Shown in pieces: positions 18,666 through 28,051 of a DNA stretch of 64,000 bases (the first letter of the stretch is position 1; every line of letters begins with the position of its first letter). The notes under the pieces are model-generated. The model worked only from the letters and a program-made list of their open reading frames with translations, was not told where the DNA came from and searched no databases. The translations under genes and the position numbers were made by a program. Source of the stretch: Ignavibacteriaceae bacterium (lineage in GTDB: Bacteria > Bacteroidota > Ignavibacteria > Ignavibacteriales > Ignavibacteriaceae); the NCBI GenBank assembly GCA_013042995.1, contig JABDPB010000135.1, forward strand, positions 1 to 64,000. Direction: 5' to 3'.

Positions 18666-19625
18666 GTGTCGGCAAACAAAGAATTAATTGAAAATCTTTT
18701 TAAAGCAAACCGGAGATCTGTTGCCCGATCAATTTCCATTGTTGAAAATGACAATTCTGATTCGTCCGCCCTCCTTAAAAAAATTCATTCAAATATCGGG
18801 CAAGCATACAGAATTGGAATAACCGGTCCGCCCGGTGCAGGCAAAAGCACAATAACAAATCAATTAACAAAACATTACAGGAAACTAAATAAAAAAGTAG
18901 GAATTATTGCAGTTGATCCTACCAGCCCTTTTACCGGAGGCGCACTTTTAGGCGATAGAATCAGAATGAATGAAATCGGTATTGATGAAGGAGTTTTTAT
19001 CAGAAGTATGGCAACACGTGGCAGCTTAGGAGGATTAAGCAAAAAAGCGATCGATGCTTCAGATGTTTTGGATGCAGCCGGTTTTGATTTGATTATTTTA
19101 GAAACGGTTGGCGTTGGACAATCGGAACTGGATATTGCACAAGCCGCCGATACAACAATTGTAGTGCTTGTACCTGAATCAGGAGATTCAGTGCAAGCCA
19201 TGAAAGCAGGATTAATGGAGATTGCCGACTTTTTCGTTTTAAATAAAAGTGACCGACCCGGCTCCGAGCAAGCTATCGCATCTTTACAAACAATTTTAAT
19301 GATGAAAGATCATGATGAAAAAACATGGATGCCGAAAATCATTAAAACAATCGCCTCAGAAAACAAAGGTATTTTAGAAATAGCGGGTGAAATAGAAAGA
19401 CACAAGACTTTTATGAATGAAAACAATTTTTTTATTCAAAAGAGAGAAAGTCAAACAAAAATAAGGATTAAAGAAATTGTTGAAAGTAAAATCCGCAAGC
19501 AAATATGGAGTGAAAGTGGAGAAAAATTCTTAAATTCCTCTTTAGAAAAAGTTGTTTTAGGGGATTTATCTCCGTACTACATTGCTGAAGAAATTATTTT
19601 GGATTTTATAAATCGAAACAATTAA
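18666..19625 (+). CDS. meaB: Methylmalonyl-CoA mutase-associated GTPase MeaB (ArgK family)
   Basis: G3E-family P-loop GTPase that loads and protects adenosylcobalamin-dependent methylmalonyl-CoA mutase. The 319 residues start at GTG. They show GITGPPGAGKST (P-loop), VDPTSPFTGGALLGDRIRM and the effector region SMATRGSLGGLS, then ETVGVGQSE and the base-recognition NKSD. The gene lies directly before acyl-CoA dehydrogenase and carboxylase genes. The cobalamin-binding subunit of the mutase is at 55153-55563, and the catalytic subunit is not in the window. Confidence 0.95.
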   Translation: MSANKELIENLFKANRRSVARSISIVENDNSDSSALLKKIHSNIGQAYRIGITGPPGAGKSTITNQLTKHYRKLNKKVGIIAVDPTSPFTGGALLGDRIRMNEIGIDEGVFIRSMATRGSLGGLSKKAIDASDVLDAAGFDLIILETVGVGQSELDIAQAADTTIVVLVPESGDSVQAMKAGLMEIADFFVLNKSDRPGSEQAIASLQTILMMKDHDEKTWMPKIIKTIASENKGILEIAGEIERHKTFMNENNFFIQKRESQTKIRIKEIVESKIRKQIWSESGEKFLNSSLEKVVLGDLSPYYIAEEIILDFINRNN

Positions 19626-19679
19626 TATTTATGCCGCGGAACGGCCCAAACTCTCAAAAAAATTCAAGAAGGCTAACTA

Positions 19680-20840
19680 ATGGGAACTAACAGCCAACCA
19701 TTCATACCGGAATTAACAGAAAATCAAGTAATCATTCGCGATACAATTCGAGATTTTTCTGAGAACAAAATTCGCCCTAAAGTAATGGAGTGGGATGAAG
19801 CTCAACATTTTCCAATAGAAATTTTTAAAGAGCTTGGCGAACTAGGATTTATGGGAATAATTTTTCCTGAAGAGTACGGCGGTGCCGGTTTAGGCTACAC
19901 TGATTTTGTTATTATAATAGAAGAATTAGGAAAGGTTGATCCTTCCGTTTCGCTTTCCGTTGCGGCACATAATGGTTTATGCACAAACCACATTTTCCGA
20001 TTTGCAAGTGAAGATCTAAAGAAAAAATATTTGCCGGATTTGGTTTCAGGTAAAAAAATTGGTGCGTGGGGATTGACTGAACCTTCTTCCGGAAGTGATG
20101 CTGCTGGAATGAAGACCTTTGCAGAGAAAAAAGGAAACAAATACATCTTAAATGGAAGTAAAAACTTCATCACTCATGGTTCCTATGGCGGCACATCAGT
20201 AATAATAGCAATTACTGATAAAGAAGTAGGTAAACACGGAATTTCTGCTTTCGTGCTTGAACAGGGTATGCCCGGTTTTATAGTTGGGAAAAAAGAAAAC
20301 AAGCTTGGTATGCGGGCATGCGAAACAACTCAGCTTGCTTTTGAAAATTGTGAAGTGCCGGAAGAAAATTTGATTGGAAAAATAGGTGAAGGATTTATTC
20401 AGGCAATGCAAATACTGGAAGGCGGAAGAATTTCTATCGCCGCTCTCAGCATAGGATTGGCGCAAGGTTGTTTAATTGAATCACTTAAATATTCGCAGGA
20501 AAGAGAACAGTTTGGAAAACCACTTTCCGCATTTCAGGCAACACAATTTAAACTAGCAGATATGAAAACAAACATCGATGCTGCAAGGCTTTTAACTTTC
20601 CGTGCTGCAGCTATGAAAGATAAAGGACTGCCAAATGTACGTGAAGCAGCAATGGCAAAACTTTTTTCGAGTGAAGTGGCTGAAAAAGCCGCAAGCGAAG
20701 CTGTTCAAATCCATGGAGGTTACGGCTTTGTAAAAGATTATCCGGTTGAAAAATTTTACCGCGATGTAAAACTTTTAACCATTGGCGAAGGAACTTCTGA
20801 AATACAAAGAATCGTAATCGCAAGAGATTTATTGAAATGA
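19680..20840 (+). CDS. Acyl-CoA dehydrogenase (short/branched-chain type)
   Basis: FAD-dependent oxidation of acyl-CoA to trans-2-enoyl-CoA, passing electrons to electron-transfer flavoprotein. The 386-residue length is usual. Motifs are [14 protein letters not shown] (FAD/substrate contact), the [20 protein letters not shown] segment, and the catalytic Glu370 in GEGTSEIQR. That Glu position is the one used by short-chain and most other dehydrogenases, not the isovaleryl position. Butyryl-, 2-methylacyl- or isobutyryl-CoA are possible substrates. The gene overlaps the carboxylase beta gene by 4 nt (ATGA). Confidence 0.93.
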   Translation: MGTNSQPFIPELTENQVIIRDTIRDFSENKIRPKVMEWDEAQHFPIEIFKELGELGFMGIIFPEEYGGAGLGYTDFVIIIEELGKVDPSVSLSVAAHNGLCTNHIFRFASEDLKKKYLPDLVSGKKIGAWGLTEPSSGSDAAGMKTFAEKKGNKYILNGSKNFITHGSYGGTSVIIAITDKEVGKHGISAFVLEQGMPGFIVGKKENKLGMRACETTQLAFENCEVPEENLIGKIGEGFIQAMQILEGGRISIAALSIGLAQGCLIESLKYSQEREQFGKPLSAFQATQFKLADMKTNIDAARLLTFRAAAMKDKGLPNVREAAMAKLFSSEVAEKAASEAVQIHGGYGFVKDYPVEKFYRDVKLLTIGEGTSEIQRIVIARDLLK

Positions 20841-22504
20841 AATCAATCGGCACACAAATAAAAAAGAACGAAACTTTTCAAAATAGATCAGTTTTTCAAA
20901 AAGAACTAATCAGAAATCTGAAAACTGAAAAAGATAAAGTTAAACTAGGTGGTGGTGAAAAAGCTATAAAAAGACAAAAAGATAAAGGTAAACTTACGGC
21001 TCGGGAGCGATTGGATATTCTATTAGATAATAAAAAAGATTTTTACGAGTTAAATACTTTTGCAGCCTACGATATGTATAAAGAATTTGGCGGTGCTCCT
21101 TCCTCGGGGACTATCTTTGGTATCGGGAAAATTAGTGAAAGATGGTGTGTAATTGTTGCTAACGATGCAACTGTTAAAGCAGGTGCCTGGTTTCCTATCA
21201 CTGCAAAGAAAAATTTGCGTGCACAGGAAATTGCTATGGAAAACCACCTGCCAATAATTTATTTAGTTGATAGTGCAGGCGTTTTCCTTCCTATGCAAGA
21301 TGAAATTTTCCCTGACAAAGAACACTTCGGTAGAATTTTTAGAAACAATGCTGTTATGTCTTCAAAAGGAATTCCTCAGATTGCAGCAATAATGGGTCCT
21401 TGTGTTGCGGGAGGTGCATATCTTCCGATAATGAGCGATGAAGCTTTAATTGTTGAAGGTGAAGGTTCTGTCTTTTTAGCAGGTGCTCATCTAGTGCGTG
21501 CAGCAATTGGAGAAAAAATTGATAACGAGACACTGGGTGGTGCAAAAGTTCAATCGAATATTTCTGGTGTTACAGATTACGTAATGCAAAATGATGAAGA
21601 ATGTTTAACACAAGTTCGCAGTCTTGTAGATAAATTTGGAAAGCACGATACTGCAGGATTCGATAGAAAAAAATCACAACCACCTAAATTCAATTCAAAA
21701 GAAATTTACAGTGTGCTTCCAGAGGATACAATAAAACCATATGATATGTATGAAGTAATAGCTAGAATTGTAGATGATTCAAAAATTGATGAGTACAAAG
21801 CTGGCTATGGTAAAACGGTAATTACAGCTTATGCAAGAATAGATGGCTGGGCAGTTGGTATTGTAGCTAATCAGCGCAATGTTGTAAAAACCGAATCGGT
21901 AAAAGATGCTGGTGAAATGCAGGTTGGCGGTGTTATATATTCTGACAGTGCAGATAAAGCAACTCGCTTTATAATGAACTGTAATCAGAAAAAAATTCCT
22001 TTGGTGTTTTTACAGGATGTAACAGGATTTATGGTTGGAAGTCGAGCAGAGCATGGCGGAATAATTAAAGACGGTGCAAAAATGGTAAATGCTGTTGCCA
22101 ACTCAGTTGTACCTAAAATCACATTGATTATCGGAAATTCATTTGGTGCAGGAAATTACGCGATGTGCGGCAAAGCTTACGATCCAAGATTTATTTATGC
22201 TTATCCTAATGCAAAGATTGCAGTGATGGGCGGCTCGCAGGCGAGCAGTGTTTTATTAGATATAAAAATTAAGCAGGCAGAAAAGAAAGGTAAAAAAGTT
22301 TCCGAAAAAGAAAAGCAGAAACTGCTAGATGAAATTACAAAAGCATACGATGAAAAAAATAATCCTTATTATGCTGCTGCAAGGCTGTGGGTAGATGAAA
22401 TAATTGATCCTGCGGAAACAAGAAAATATATTTCAATGGGAATTGAAGCTGCAAATCACAATCCTGAAATTCCACGCTTTAATCCCGGCGTTATACAGAC
22501 TTAG
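20837..22504 (+). CDS. Acyl-CoA carboxylase beta (carboxyltransferase) subunit, methylcrotonyl-CoA type
   Basis: A 555-residue carboxyltransferase subunit of a biotin-dependent carboxylase. Two crotonase-like halves are present. The run [17 protein letters not shown], then [17 protein letters not shown] and [16 protein letters not shown], is close to the methylcrotonyl-CoA carboxylase beta family rather than propionyl-CoA carboxylase. The C-terminal half has [18 protein letters not shown] and a [13 protein letters not shown] oxyanion region. A lysine-rich insertion of about 30 residues after ASSVLLDIK fits the same group. The biotin-carboxylase alpha subunit is not next to it. Geranyl-CoA carboxylase is the main alternative. 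Confidence 0.9.
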   Translation: MKSIGTQIKKNETFQNRSVFQKELIRNLKTEKDKVKLGGGEKAIKRQKDKGKLTARERLDILLDNKKDFYELNTFAAYDMYKEFGGAPSSGTIFGIGKISERWCVIVANDATVKAGAWFPITAKKNLRAQEIAMENHLPIIYLVDSAGVFLPMQDEIFPDKEHFGRIFRNNAVMSSKGIPQIAAIMGPCVAGGAYLPIMSDEALIVEGEGSVFLAGAHLVRAAIGEKIDNETLGGAKVQSNISGVTDYVMQNDEECLTQVRSLVDKFGKHDTAGFDRKKSQPPKFNSKEIYSVLPEDTIKPYDMYEVIARIVDDSKIDEYKAGYGKTVITAYARIDGWAVGIVANQRNVVKTESVKDAGEMQVGGVIYSDSADKATRFIMNCNQKKIPLVFLQDVTGFMVGSRAEHGGIIKDGAKMVNAVANSVVPKITLIIGNSFGAGNYAMCGKAYDPRFIYAYPNAKIAVMGGSQASSVLLDIKIKQAEKKGKKVSEKEKQKLLDEITKAYDEKNNPYYAAARLWVDEIIDPAETRKYISMGIEAANHNPEIPRFNPGVIQT

Positions 22505-23161
22505 ATGAAGGCAAAAACGCTTTCAATCATCGCATTAATATTTACTCTAAATCCAACTAATATTCATTCGCAACAAAGCGATCTCTCAAAAGCTGTAAAC
22601 TATCTTTCTGAATTTATTTCCTCAGATTATTTCATCGAATTAAAAAAAGAAACCTCAGACTTAGCTTTAGTTGATACAATTTATTTACGTGCAATTGATT
22701 ATTATCAAAACGATTATGCAGAAGCATTACTTTCTCTAACCTTTACAACTGTTCCATATAGAGAAGTCCCACTAAAAATACCTTTATTCAACCTCCGTCT
22801 ATCCTATCCATTAATTTCTGCAGATGAGCAAACGTTCAAAAGAAAAAATGAAAATCTTCCTTCACGTTTTCTTCATGATTCACCAGAAAATGATTTTGGC
22901 GATAAAGATAAAATTGCTCACTTTTTTGGCAATGCATACATCGGGTATGCAGAAAGTATTTTGGATTTAGCAGACGTATTTGGTTATTTTGTGGAAGCTT
23001 TTGAGGAAGATTTTAAAGCGCAGTCAAAAATTGATTTTCGAGATATTGAAGTGAATTGGCTTGGTGTTTTATTCGGAAATTTGCTTGAAGAAAATAAAAA
23101 AATCCTTCCATCGGAAGTTATAATTACCCGATCATTAAGATATAGCAGTTTTGTTTTATGA
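22505..23161 (+). CDS. Unknown secreted protein
   Basis: A 218-residue protein whose ATG directly follows the carboxylase stop codon and whose TGA overlaps the next gene's ATG. A signal peptide of about 22 residues ends at NIHSQ. The C-terminal half contains KDKIAHFFGNAYIGYAE and KIDFRDIEVNWLGVLFG, a His/Asp pattern reminiscent of DUF2279-type periplasmic proteins, but I would not assign it. The protein has no lipobox and no obvious second membrane segment. The link with neighbouring metabolic genes is only positional. Confidence 0.75.
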   Translation: MKAKTLSIIALIFTLNPTNIHSQQSDLSKAVNYLSEFISSDYFIELKKETSDLALVDTIYLRAIDYYQNDYAEALLSLTFTTVPYREVPLKIPLFNLRLSYPLISADEQTFKRKNENLPSRFLHDSPENDFGDKDKIAHFFGNAYIGYAESILDLADVFGYFVEAFEEDFKAQSKIDFRDIEVNWLGVLFGNLLEENKKILPSEVIITRSLRYSSFVL

Positions 23162-24516
23162 ATACCGTACTCATCATTGATGATGAAAAGGAAATTTGCG
23201 AAAGCATAAAAATGATCCTTGAATACGAAGGATTTGCTGTAAACACATCCACTTCTGCAATCAAGGGATTGAAATTTTTTGAAGAAAACAGGGTTGCTTG
23301 CCTGTTGCTCGATATTCAAATGCCCGAAATGAATGGTTTCGAAGTTCTCAAAAAGGTCAAGCAAATTAACCATTCAATCTCAGTTGTGATTATTTCAGCG
23401 CATGGAAGTGTTGAAAATGCAATTAAAGCAACAAAACTCGGCGCGTTTGATTTTATCGAAAAGCCGATTGACAGGGCGAAACTTTTAATCAGTGTGCGAA
23501 ATGCTGTTGAGCAATCCAAACTTCTGAATGAGAACATCGAAATTAGAAAATCACTCGAAGGAGAAGGGGAAATACTTGGCAAAAGTAAGGCGATAAAAAG
23601 TATTTTAGAGTTGATCGAAAAAGTTGCACCACTCAATACACGCATTTTAATTACAGGTGAAAACGGAACAGGAAAAGAGCTTGTCGCTAGAGCAATCCAC
23701 AAACAAAGCCTTAGAAAGGATAAACCATTTATTGAAGTTAATTGCGCTGCAATTCCAAATGAATTAATTGAATCGGAATTGTTTGGACACGAGAAAGGCT
23801 CATTTACCGGAGCAGTTTCGCAGAGAATCGGAAAATTTGAACTTGCAAATAACGGGACAATTTTTTTGGATGAAATTGGAGATATGAGTCATCAGGCACA
23901 GGCAAAAGTTTTAAGAGCAATTGAGGACGGAAAGATTGAGCGTGTAGGCGGTGGTAAAAAAATTAATGTTGATGTAAGAATTATTGCAGCGACAAACAAA
24001 AATCTTCAGGAAGAAATAGAAAATGAAAATTTCCGGGAAGATTTGTATCATCGTTTAAATGTAATTCCTGTAAATATTCCACCATTAAAAGACAGAAAAG
24101 ATGATATACAGATCTTGGTTGAACATTTTGCAAATGATATCACATCAAAACATAAAAAGGCACCAGTAAAATTTTTAGATGAAGCAATAAAACTCCTAAA
24201 AGAAAATAACTGGAGCGGCAACGTACGCGAATTGAAAAACGTTATTGAAAGAATAATTATTATTGTTGATAAAAAAGAAATAAGCAGAAAAGACATTGAA
24301 TTTCTATTTAAACCGGGGAAAGAAAGCGTTGATGACATAATTGATGGAAGTAATTCGTTCCAGGAATTTAAAGAAAAAGCTGAACGCGCTTTTATTGTTA
24401 AACAGTTGAACGAAAATAATTGGAACATAAGTAAAACTGCAGAGCTGATGGATATTCAGCGCAGCCATCTTTATAATAAAATGAAAAAATATGAAATAGA
24501 AAAAGGAGAGGAATGA
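23158..24516 (+). CDS. Sigma-54-dependent response regulator, NtrC family
   Basis: A 452-residue transcription activator. The receiver domain (1-120) has the acidic pair DD at 8-9, phosphoacceptor Asp52 in LLLDIQMPE and Lys of EKPID. The AAA+ domain (about 135-380) has Walker A GENGTGKE, the sigma-54 contact loop GSFTGA (Ala replaced by Ser, a common variant), Walker B TIFLDEIGD and an arginine finger region. The C-terminal Fis-type helix-turn-helix includes NISKTAELMDIQRSHLYNKM. Its kinase partner is not adjacent. The start overlaps the upstream secreted-protein gene by 4 nt, and a HIT gene follows with an ATGA overlap. Confidence 0.95.
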   Translation: MNTVLIIDDEKEICESIKMILEYEGFAVNTSTSAIKGLKFFEENRVACLLLDIQMPEMNGFEVLKKVKQINHSISVVIISAHGSVENAIKATKLGAFDFIEKPIDRAKLLISVRNAVEQSKLLNENIEIRKSLEGEGEILGKSKAIKSILELIEKVAPLNTRILITGENGTGKELVARAIHKQSLRKDKPFIEVNCAAIPNELIESELFGHEKGSFTGAVSQRIGKFELANNGTIFLDEIGDMSHQAQAKVLRAIEDGKIERVGGGKKINVDVRIIAATNKNLQEEIENENFREDLYHRLNVIPVNIPPLKDRKDDIQILVEHFANDITSKHKKAPVKFLDEAIKLLKENNWSGNVRELKNVIERIIIIVDKKEISRKDIEFLFKPGKESVDDIIDGSNSFQEFKEKAERAFIVKQLNENNWNISKTAELMDIQRSHLYNKMKKYEIEKGEE

Positions 24517-24860
24517 TGAGTACAATTTTCTCCAAAATCATTAACAAAGAAATTCCTGCGGATATCGTTTATGAGTCAGAAAATATTTTAGCATTTAGAG
24601 ATATCAATCCGCAAGCGCCGGTACATATATTGATTATCCCTAAAATAGAAATTCCAAAAGTGACTAATATATACGGTAAAGAACATGCAGTATTACTAGG
24701 GGAAATGATCGATGCAGCAAACAAGCTTGCAAAAGAAATGAACATTGCAGATGATGGCTTCAGATTAGTCTTTAACTGCGGTAATCACGGCGGGCAGGAA
24801 GTTTATCATTTGCATATGCATTTGCTTGGCGGCAGAAAAATGAAATGGCCCCCGGGCTAA
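24513..24860 (+). CDS. HIT-family nucleotide-binding protein (HinT-like)
   Basis: A 115-residue histidine-triad purine nucleoside phosphoramidase-type protein. It opens with TIFSKIINKEIPADIVYE, as HinT proteins do, and closes with the triad VYHLHMHLLGG. The C-terminal KMKWPPG is also typical. It is the smaller of two HIT proteins in the window; the other (55553-55987) belongs to a different branch. Two tandem ATG codons overlap the upstream TGA. Confidence 0.93.
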   Translation: MMSTIFSKIINKEIPADIVYESENILAFRDINPQAPVHILIIPKIEIPKVTNIYGKEHAVLLGEMIDAANKLAKEMNIADDGFRLVFNCGNHGGQEVYHLHMHLLGGRKMKWPPG

Positions 24861-24900
24861 AATTGTTCTAATCCTAACTTTTTACTTAAGGAGAGAGGTG

Positions 24901-26094
24901 TTACGAATTAACTCTGAACGGATTTACCATTATTTGCAATTTTTTATCAGTCTCTGCAGTTCCAAACACTACTGATTCATAGCCATACTTATCCCTTATT
25001 ATTGTGACTGCACGCAGCATTTTTCTTCTTTTAATTTCTTCCCATTCAAACAGTTCTTCCTGTTCGGAAAATTTTGAAAACTTGCTTAAACCAATTCCAA
25101 TCAATCTTACTGCTACTCTCCGTGTGCAAGCTTTCATCAGCATATTCCAAGCTGCATCAAAAATAATTTTATCATCATCGGTAGGTTTTATTTTCCGTGA
25201 ACGTGTTAATGTTTTAAAATCAGAATAACGTAATTTTATATTTACTGAAGATGTGAACCAGTTTTTATCTCTTAGTTCCTGGCAGACTTTTCCGGTTAGT
25301 TTAAATAATTTTTCTTTAAGAAATTTTTTGCTTGTTACATCAGCAAAAGTTCTTTCGTGCGATATGCTTTTCTGCTCGTGTATGAATGTTAAATATTCAC
25401 CCCCCTTTCCGCAGGCTTTTCTGTAAAGATCAATTCCATATTTACCGTAAGCTGCAGCAAAATAATCCTGCGGAAGTTCGGCTATATCTCCAATCTTGTA
25501 AATTCCTTTTGAGTGAAGATCTTTTAAGGTTACTTTTCCCACTCCCGGAATTGATTCAACAGGCATTGGGGCAAGAAATTCTTTTTCCATTCCTGGCAAA
25601 ATGTAAGTAATTCCATTCGGCTTTAAACAATCCGAACCAATCTTTGCAATTGTTTTGTTGCTGCCAATTCCAATTGAACACGGAAGAGAGAGTTTTTTCC
25701 ATATTTCTCTTTGTAGGTATGAAGCAAAAGTAAAAAGCGAACCGTAAACATTTCTACAACCTGTAAAGTCCATGTAAAATTCATCAATAGATGCTTGCTG
25801 AACCAAAGGTGCATATTGCAATAAAATATTTTTTACTGCTCTGGAAAAGCGGGAATACTCACCATGGCTGCCATGAATGTAAATTCCGTGCGGACAAAGC
25901 CTGTAAGCAGTTCGTATCGGCATAGCAGAGTGCAAACCGTAAGCTCGTGCTTCGTAGGAACATGCAGCTACCACTCCCCTTCCAAATTTCGGATCGCCGC
26001 CAACTATTACAGGCTTTCCTCTCAGCGAAGGATCAAGTATCCTTTCAACCGAAACAAAAAATGCATCTAAATCTAAATGGAAAATTGTGCGCAT
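24901..26094 (-). CDS. dinB: DNA polymerase IV (Y-family, DinB)
   Basis: Translesion polymerase of 397 residues. The Y-family palm motifs are present: FHLDLDAFFVSVE at the N-terminus with its two metal-binding Asp, the YSRFSR segment and the catalytic SIDEFYMDF near 103. A helix-hairpin-helix region (ESIPGVGKVTLKDL) and the little-finger domain (VNIKLRYSDF and following) come after. It is the last gene of the lexA operon, 13 nt after the SpoVG-like gene, which fits SOS induction. No beta-clamp motif is obvious at the C-terminus. Confidence 0.95.
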   Translation of the reverse strand: MRTIFHLDLDAFFVSVERILDPSLRGKPVIVGGDPKFGRGVVAACSYEARAYGLHSAMPIRTAYRLCPHGIYIHGSHGEYSRFSRAVKNILLQYAPLVQQASIDEFYMDFTGCRNVYGSLFTFASYLQREIWKKLSLPCSIGIGSNKTIAKIGSDCLKPNGITYILPGMEKEFLAPMPVESIPGVGKVTLKDLHSKGIYKIGDIAELPQDYFAAAYGKYGIDLYRKACGKGGEYLTFIHEQKSISHERTFADVTSKKFLKEKLFKLTGKVCQELRDKNWFTSSVNIKLRYSDFKTLTRSRKIKPTDDDKIIFDAAWNMLMKACTRRVAVRLIGIGLSKFSKFSEQEELFEWEEIKRRKMLRAVTIIRDKYGYESVVFGTAETDKKLQIMVNPFRVNS

Positions 26095-26107
26095 TTAATT
26101 GAGTGAT

Positions 26108-26356
26108 TTATTTTTTAGTTTCATTATACATTGCAACCGCCATTTCAGTGAGTTGTTCTTTAAGTTCTTTTGGAACGTAAACACGGTCGTAATATTTATC
26201 ATCTTTTCCTTTTTCTCTTGGCGCACCAATAAACAAACCAGTATCCCCTTCAACCAATGTAAATCCTTTTATATTAAAACCTTCTTCAGTTTCAACATCA
26301 AAGAAAGCAACAGTTTTGCCGGTGCCGTTAAATGGATTCATTCTGCTAATTTTCAT
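26108..26356 (-). CDS. SpoVG-like protein in the lexA-dinB operon
   Basis: An 82-residue protein that matches the SpoVG fold by pattern. It has an N-terminal MKISRMNPF strand, a GFNIKGFTLVEGDTGLFIGAP core where SpoVG has the IKVIEGxxGLFI(A/G)MP motif, and a helical tail. SpoVG proteins bind nucleic acids and in Firmicutes act in sporulation and gene regulation. The wider family also occurs in non-spore-formers. A clear GAGGG ribosome-binding site precedes the ATG. Its position between the DUF72 gene and dinB suggests DNA-damage-related expression, but a function there is not known. Confidence 0.75.
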   Translation of the reverse strand: MKISRMNPFNGTGKTVAFFDVETEEGFNIKGFTLVEGDTGLFIGAPREKGKDDKYYDRVYVPKELKEQLTEMAVAMYNETKK

Positions 26357-26432
26357 TTTTTCCCTCTTTTGAGTTTGTGAATGTTAATGGTTAAAATTAT
26401 TATAATTATTATTTAATATCCACAAAGATTTA

Positions 26433-27323
26433 TTAATTGACGGATATTTCTTGCAACCTTGGATAAGCTTTAACTATAGTATTCGGCACTTCAACTTTAT
26501 CTTTTTCTTCAAGCAAATGGATCAGTTCAAATGCGTTTGCAACTGCATCCCCCTGTGGATGGTTATTTGTAATTATATGTACTTCCTTTACTTTTTTCTG
26601 TATTGATTTTATTTTCTGTTCAATTTCTATCAGCTCGCCAGGTGAATAAAGATATTTATACCGCTCACTTCGTTCTTCATACGATTGTTTTTTGCTAAAA
26701 TTATTAATTGAATTTTTCCAAGCTTCAATGTTTCTCCCGTGAAAACGAATATATGCTTTATCATTTATGATAATTGGTTCAAAAGAAATTGCCTGCTCGA
26801 TTTGCGGCTGATCAATCGTGCAGAAAGTTAGATTGGCTTGTTTAAAAAAATCAAATGCCTTTTTGTTCTGCCACGATGAATGCCGGACCTCAACAAAATT
26901 TTTATAATTGGGAAAAATATCTTTCAAGTCCTGAATGAATTGAGTTGCAGAATTATCGTAAGGAAATGAATACGGAAACTGAATGAGCAGTCCACCTAGT
27001 CTTTCGGCTTTAGCTAATAGATCAAGATTATATCGAACTGCTTTAACATTTTGTTCATCATATTTTCTTTTGTGTGTAAAATCCTGGTGCAGTTTAACAT
27101 GAAAAATAAAATCAACGTTATCAGATACTTTTCTTATCCAGCCTTCAACTATTTTTGGGCTAAGGTATGCATAGTAGGTTGAGTTTACTTCAACACAATT
27201 AAAATAGCGTGAGTAAAATTGAAGCCAATCAAATTTTGTAGACTGATTCTTTGGATAGAAATTTGGCACCCAATCTTTATAGGACCAGCCCGCCGTTCCG
27301 ATATAGTATTTGGGCATATTCAC
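26433..27323 (-). CDS. DUF72 family protein (YecE-like)
   Basis: A 296-residue soluble protein of the DUF72 family, TIM-barrel fold, with no established activity. Hallmarks are YIGTAGWSYKDW at the N-terminus, FNCVEVNSTYYA, a FVEVRHSSW motif and YIRFHGRN. The ATG overlaps the lexA stop by 4 nt, so it is translated together with LexA. DUF72 genes near DNA-repair genes are seen in other bacteria, and a DNA-repair link is inference from context. Confidence 0.88.
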   Translation of the reverse strand: MNMPKYYIGTAGWSYKDWVPNFYPKNQSTKFDWLQFYSRYFNCVEVNSTYYAYLSPKIVEGWIRKVSDNVDFIFHVKLHQDFTHKRKYDEQNVKAVRYNLDLLAKAERLGGLLIQFPYSFPYDNSATQFIQDLKDIFPNYKNFVEVRHSSWQNKKAFDFFKQANLTFCTIDQPQIEQAISFEPIIINDKAYIRFHGRNIEAWKNSINNFSKKQSYEERSERYKYLYSPGELIEIEQKIKSIQKKVKEVHIITNNHPQGDAVANAFELIHLLEEKDKVEVPNTIVKAYPRLQEISVN

Positions 27324-27946
27324 CCCGCTTTCTTTTTTTCCATACTCCTGTAAACACCAACCACAATACCAACAATTTTAAATGAAGGATGTTTCCTATC
27401 AATCATAATTGGTTCGTACTCCGGATTTTCTGAGATCAGTTCAATTTCATTTTTCTTTTTATAAAATCTTTTTACAACTGCAGCATCATCTAAAATTGCA
27501 ACTACAATCTGTCCGTTATTTGGTTCAAGATTGGGATTAACAATTACAATATCACCGCTAAAAATGTAAGCGTCTTTTAAGCTGTCCCCTTTTACCCTAA
27601 GTAAAAAAGAATCCTTTGGCATTCGTGCAATTGTCGGCAGTTCAATTGTATCAATTGCATCGGGATAGATTGTAAGAGGATTGCCGGCTGCAACTTCTCC
27701 AAGCACAGGTTTTGGTACAAAGAATTTTTCATCCAACGTGAGTTCAATACTGCGTGAAAGCTTTGCATTCCTTTTTATAAATCCTTTCTTTTCAATTGAT
27801 GTAAGATGCTGCTGAACTGTTGCCCTGTTTTTGTATCCAAAATGCCTAGCAATTTCTGCTAAGGTTGGCGGCATTCCTTTTCCTTTTATTCGATCAATTA
27901 AATAATCGAGAATATTTTTTTGAATTTTTGTTAAATCTTGTTTCAT
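27320..27946 (-). CDS. lexA: SOS repressor LexA
   Basis: A 208-residue repressor and self-cleaving protease. An N-terminal winged helix (1-65, TLAEIARHFGYKNRATVQQHL) binds operators. The cleavage site is Ala87-Gly88 in VAAGNP, and the S24 catalytic dyad is Ser122 (KGDSLKD) and Lys159 (AVVKRF). All residues needed for RecA-stimulated autocleavage are visible. A perfect 20-bp palindrome lies 20 nt upstream of the start codon, the likely autoregulatory operator. The recognition helix differs from the E. coli type, in line with a different operator. Confidence 0.95.
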   Translation of the reverse strand: MKQDLTKIQKNILDYLIDRIKGKGMPPTLAEIARHFGYKNRATVQQHLTSIEKKGFIKRNAKLSRSIELTLDEKFFVPKPVLGEVAAGNPLTIYPDAIDTIELPTIARMPKDSFLLRVKGDSLKDAYIFSGDIVIVNPNLEPNNGQIVVAILDDAAVVKRFYKKKNEIELISENPEYEPIMIDRKHPSFKIVGIVVGVYRSMEKKKAG

Positions 27947-27965
27947 TATCCTGCTAAATAAAAAA

Positions 27966-27985
27966 TACCATACATTTGTATGGTA
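27966..27985 (-). promoter_or_regulatory. Candidate LexA operator (SOS box)
   Basis: TACCATACA (27966-27974) and TGTATGGTA (27977-27985) form a perfect inverted repeat with two bases between them, just upstream of lexA. It has the size and symmetry of a dimer-binding repressor site. It differs from the E. coli CTGT-N8-ACAG box and the Gram-positive GAAC-N4-GTTC box. I see no second copy in the window. Confidence 0.7.
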
Positions 27986-28051
27986 ATATAATTTATATGC
28001 AGATATAAGTCAAGAGGTAAAAAGACAGTGTAAAAGCAGATATGCAAAAAA

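Noticed and set aside
19626..19679. Short GCCG-CGGAA-CGGC hairpin after meaB as a terminator
   Set aside because: The stem is only 4 bp and no T-run follows on the plus strand; the next gene continues in the same direction after 54 nt.
23316..23702. Minus-strand ORF of 128 codons opposite the NtrC-type regulator
   Set aside because: It lies antisense to the receiver and AAA+ coding sequence; Ser/Ile-rich composition is that of a shadow frame.
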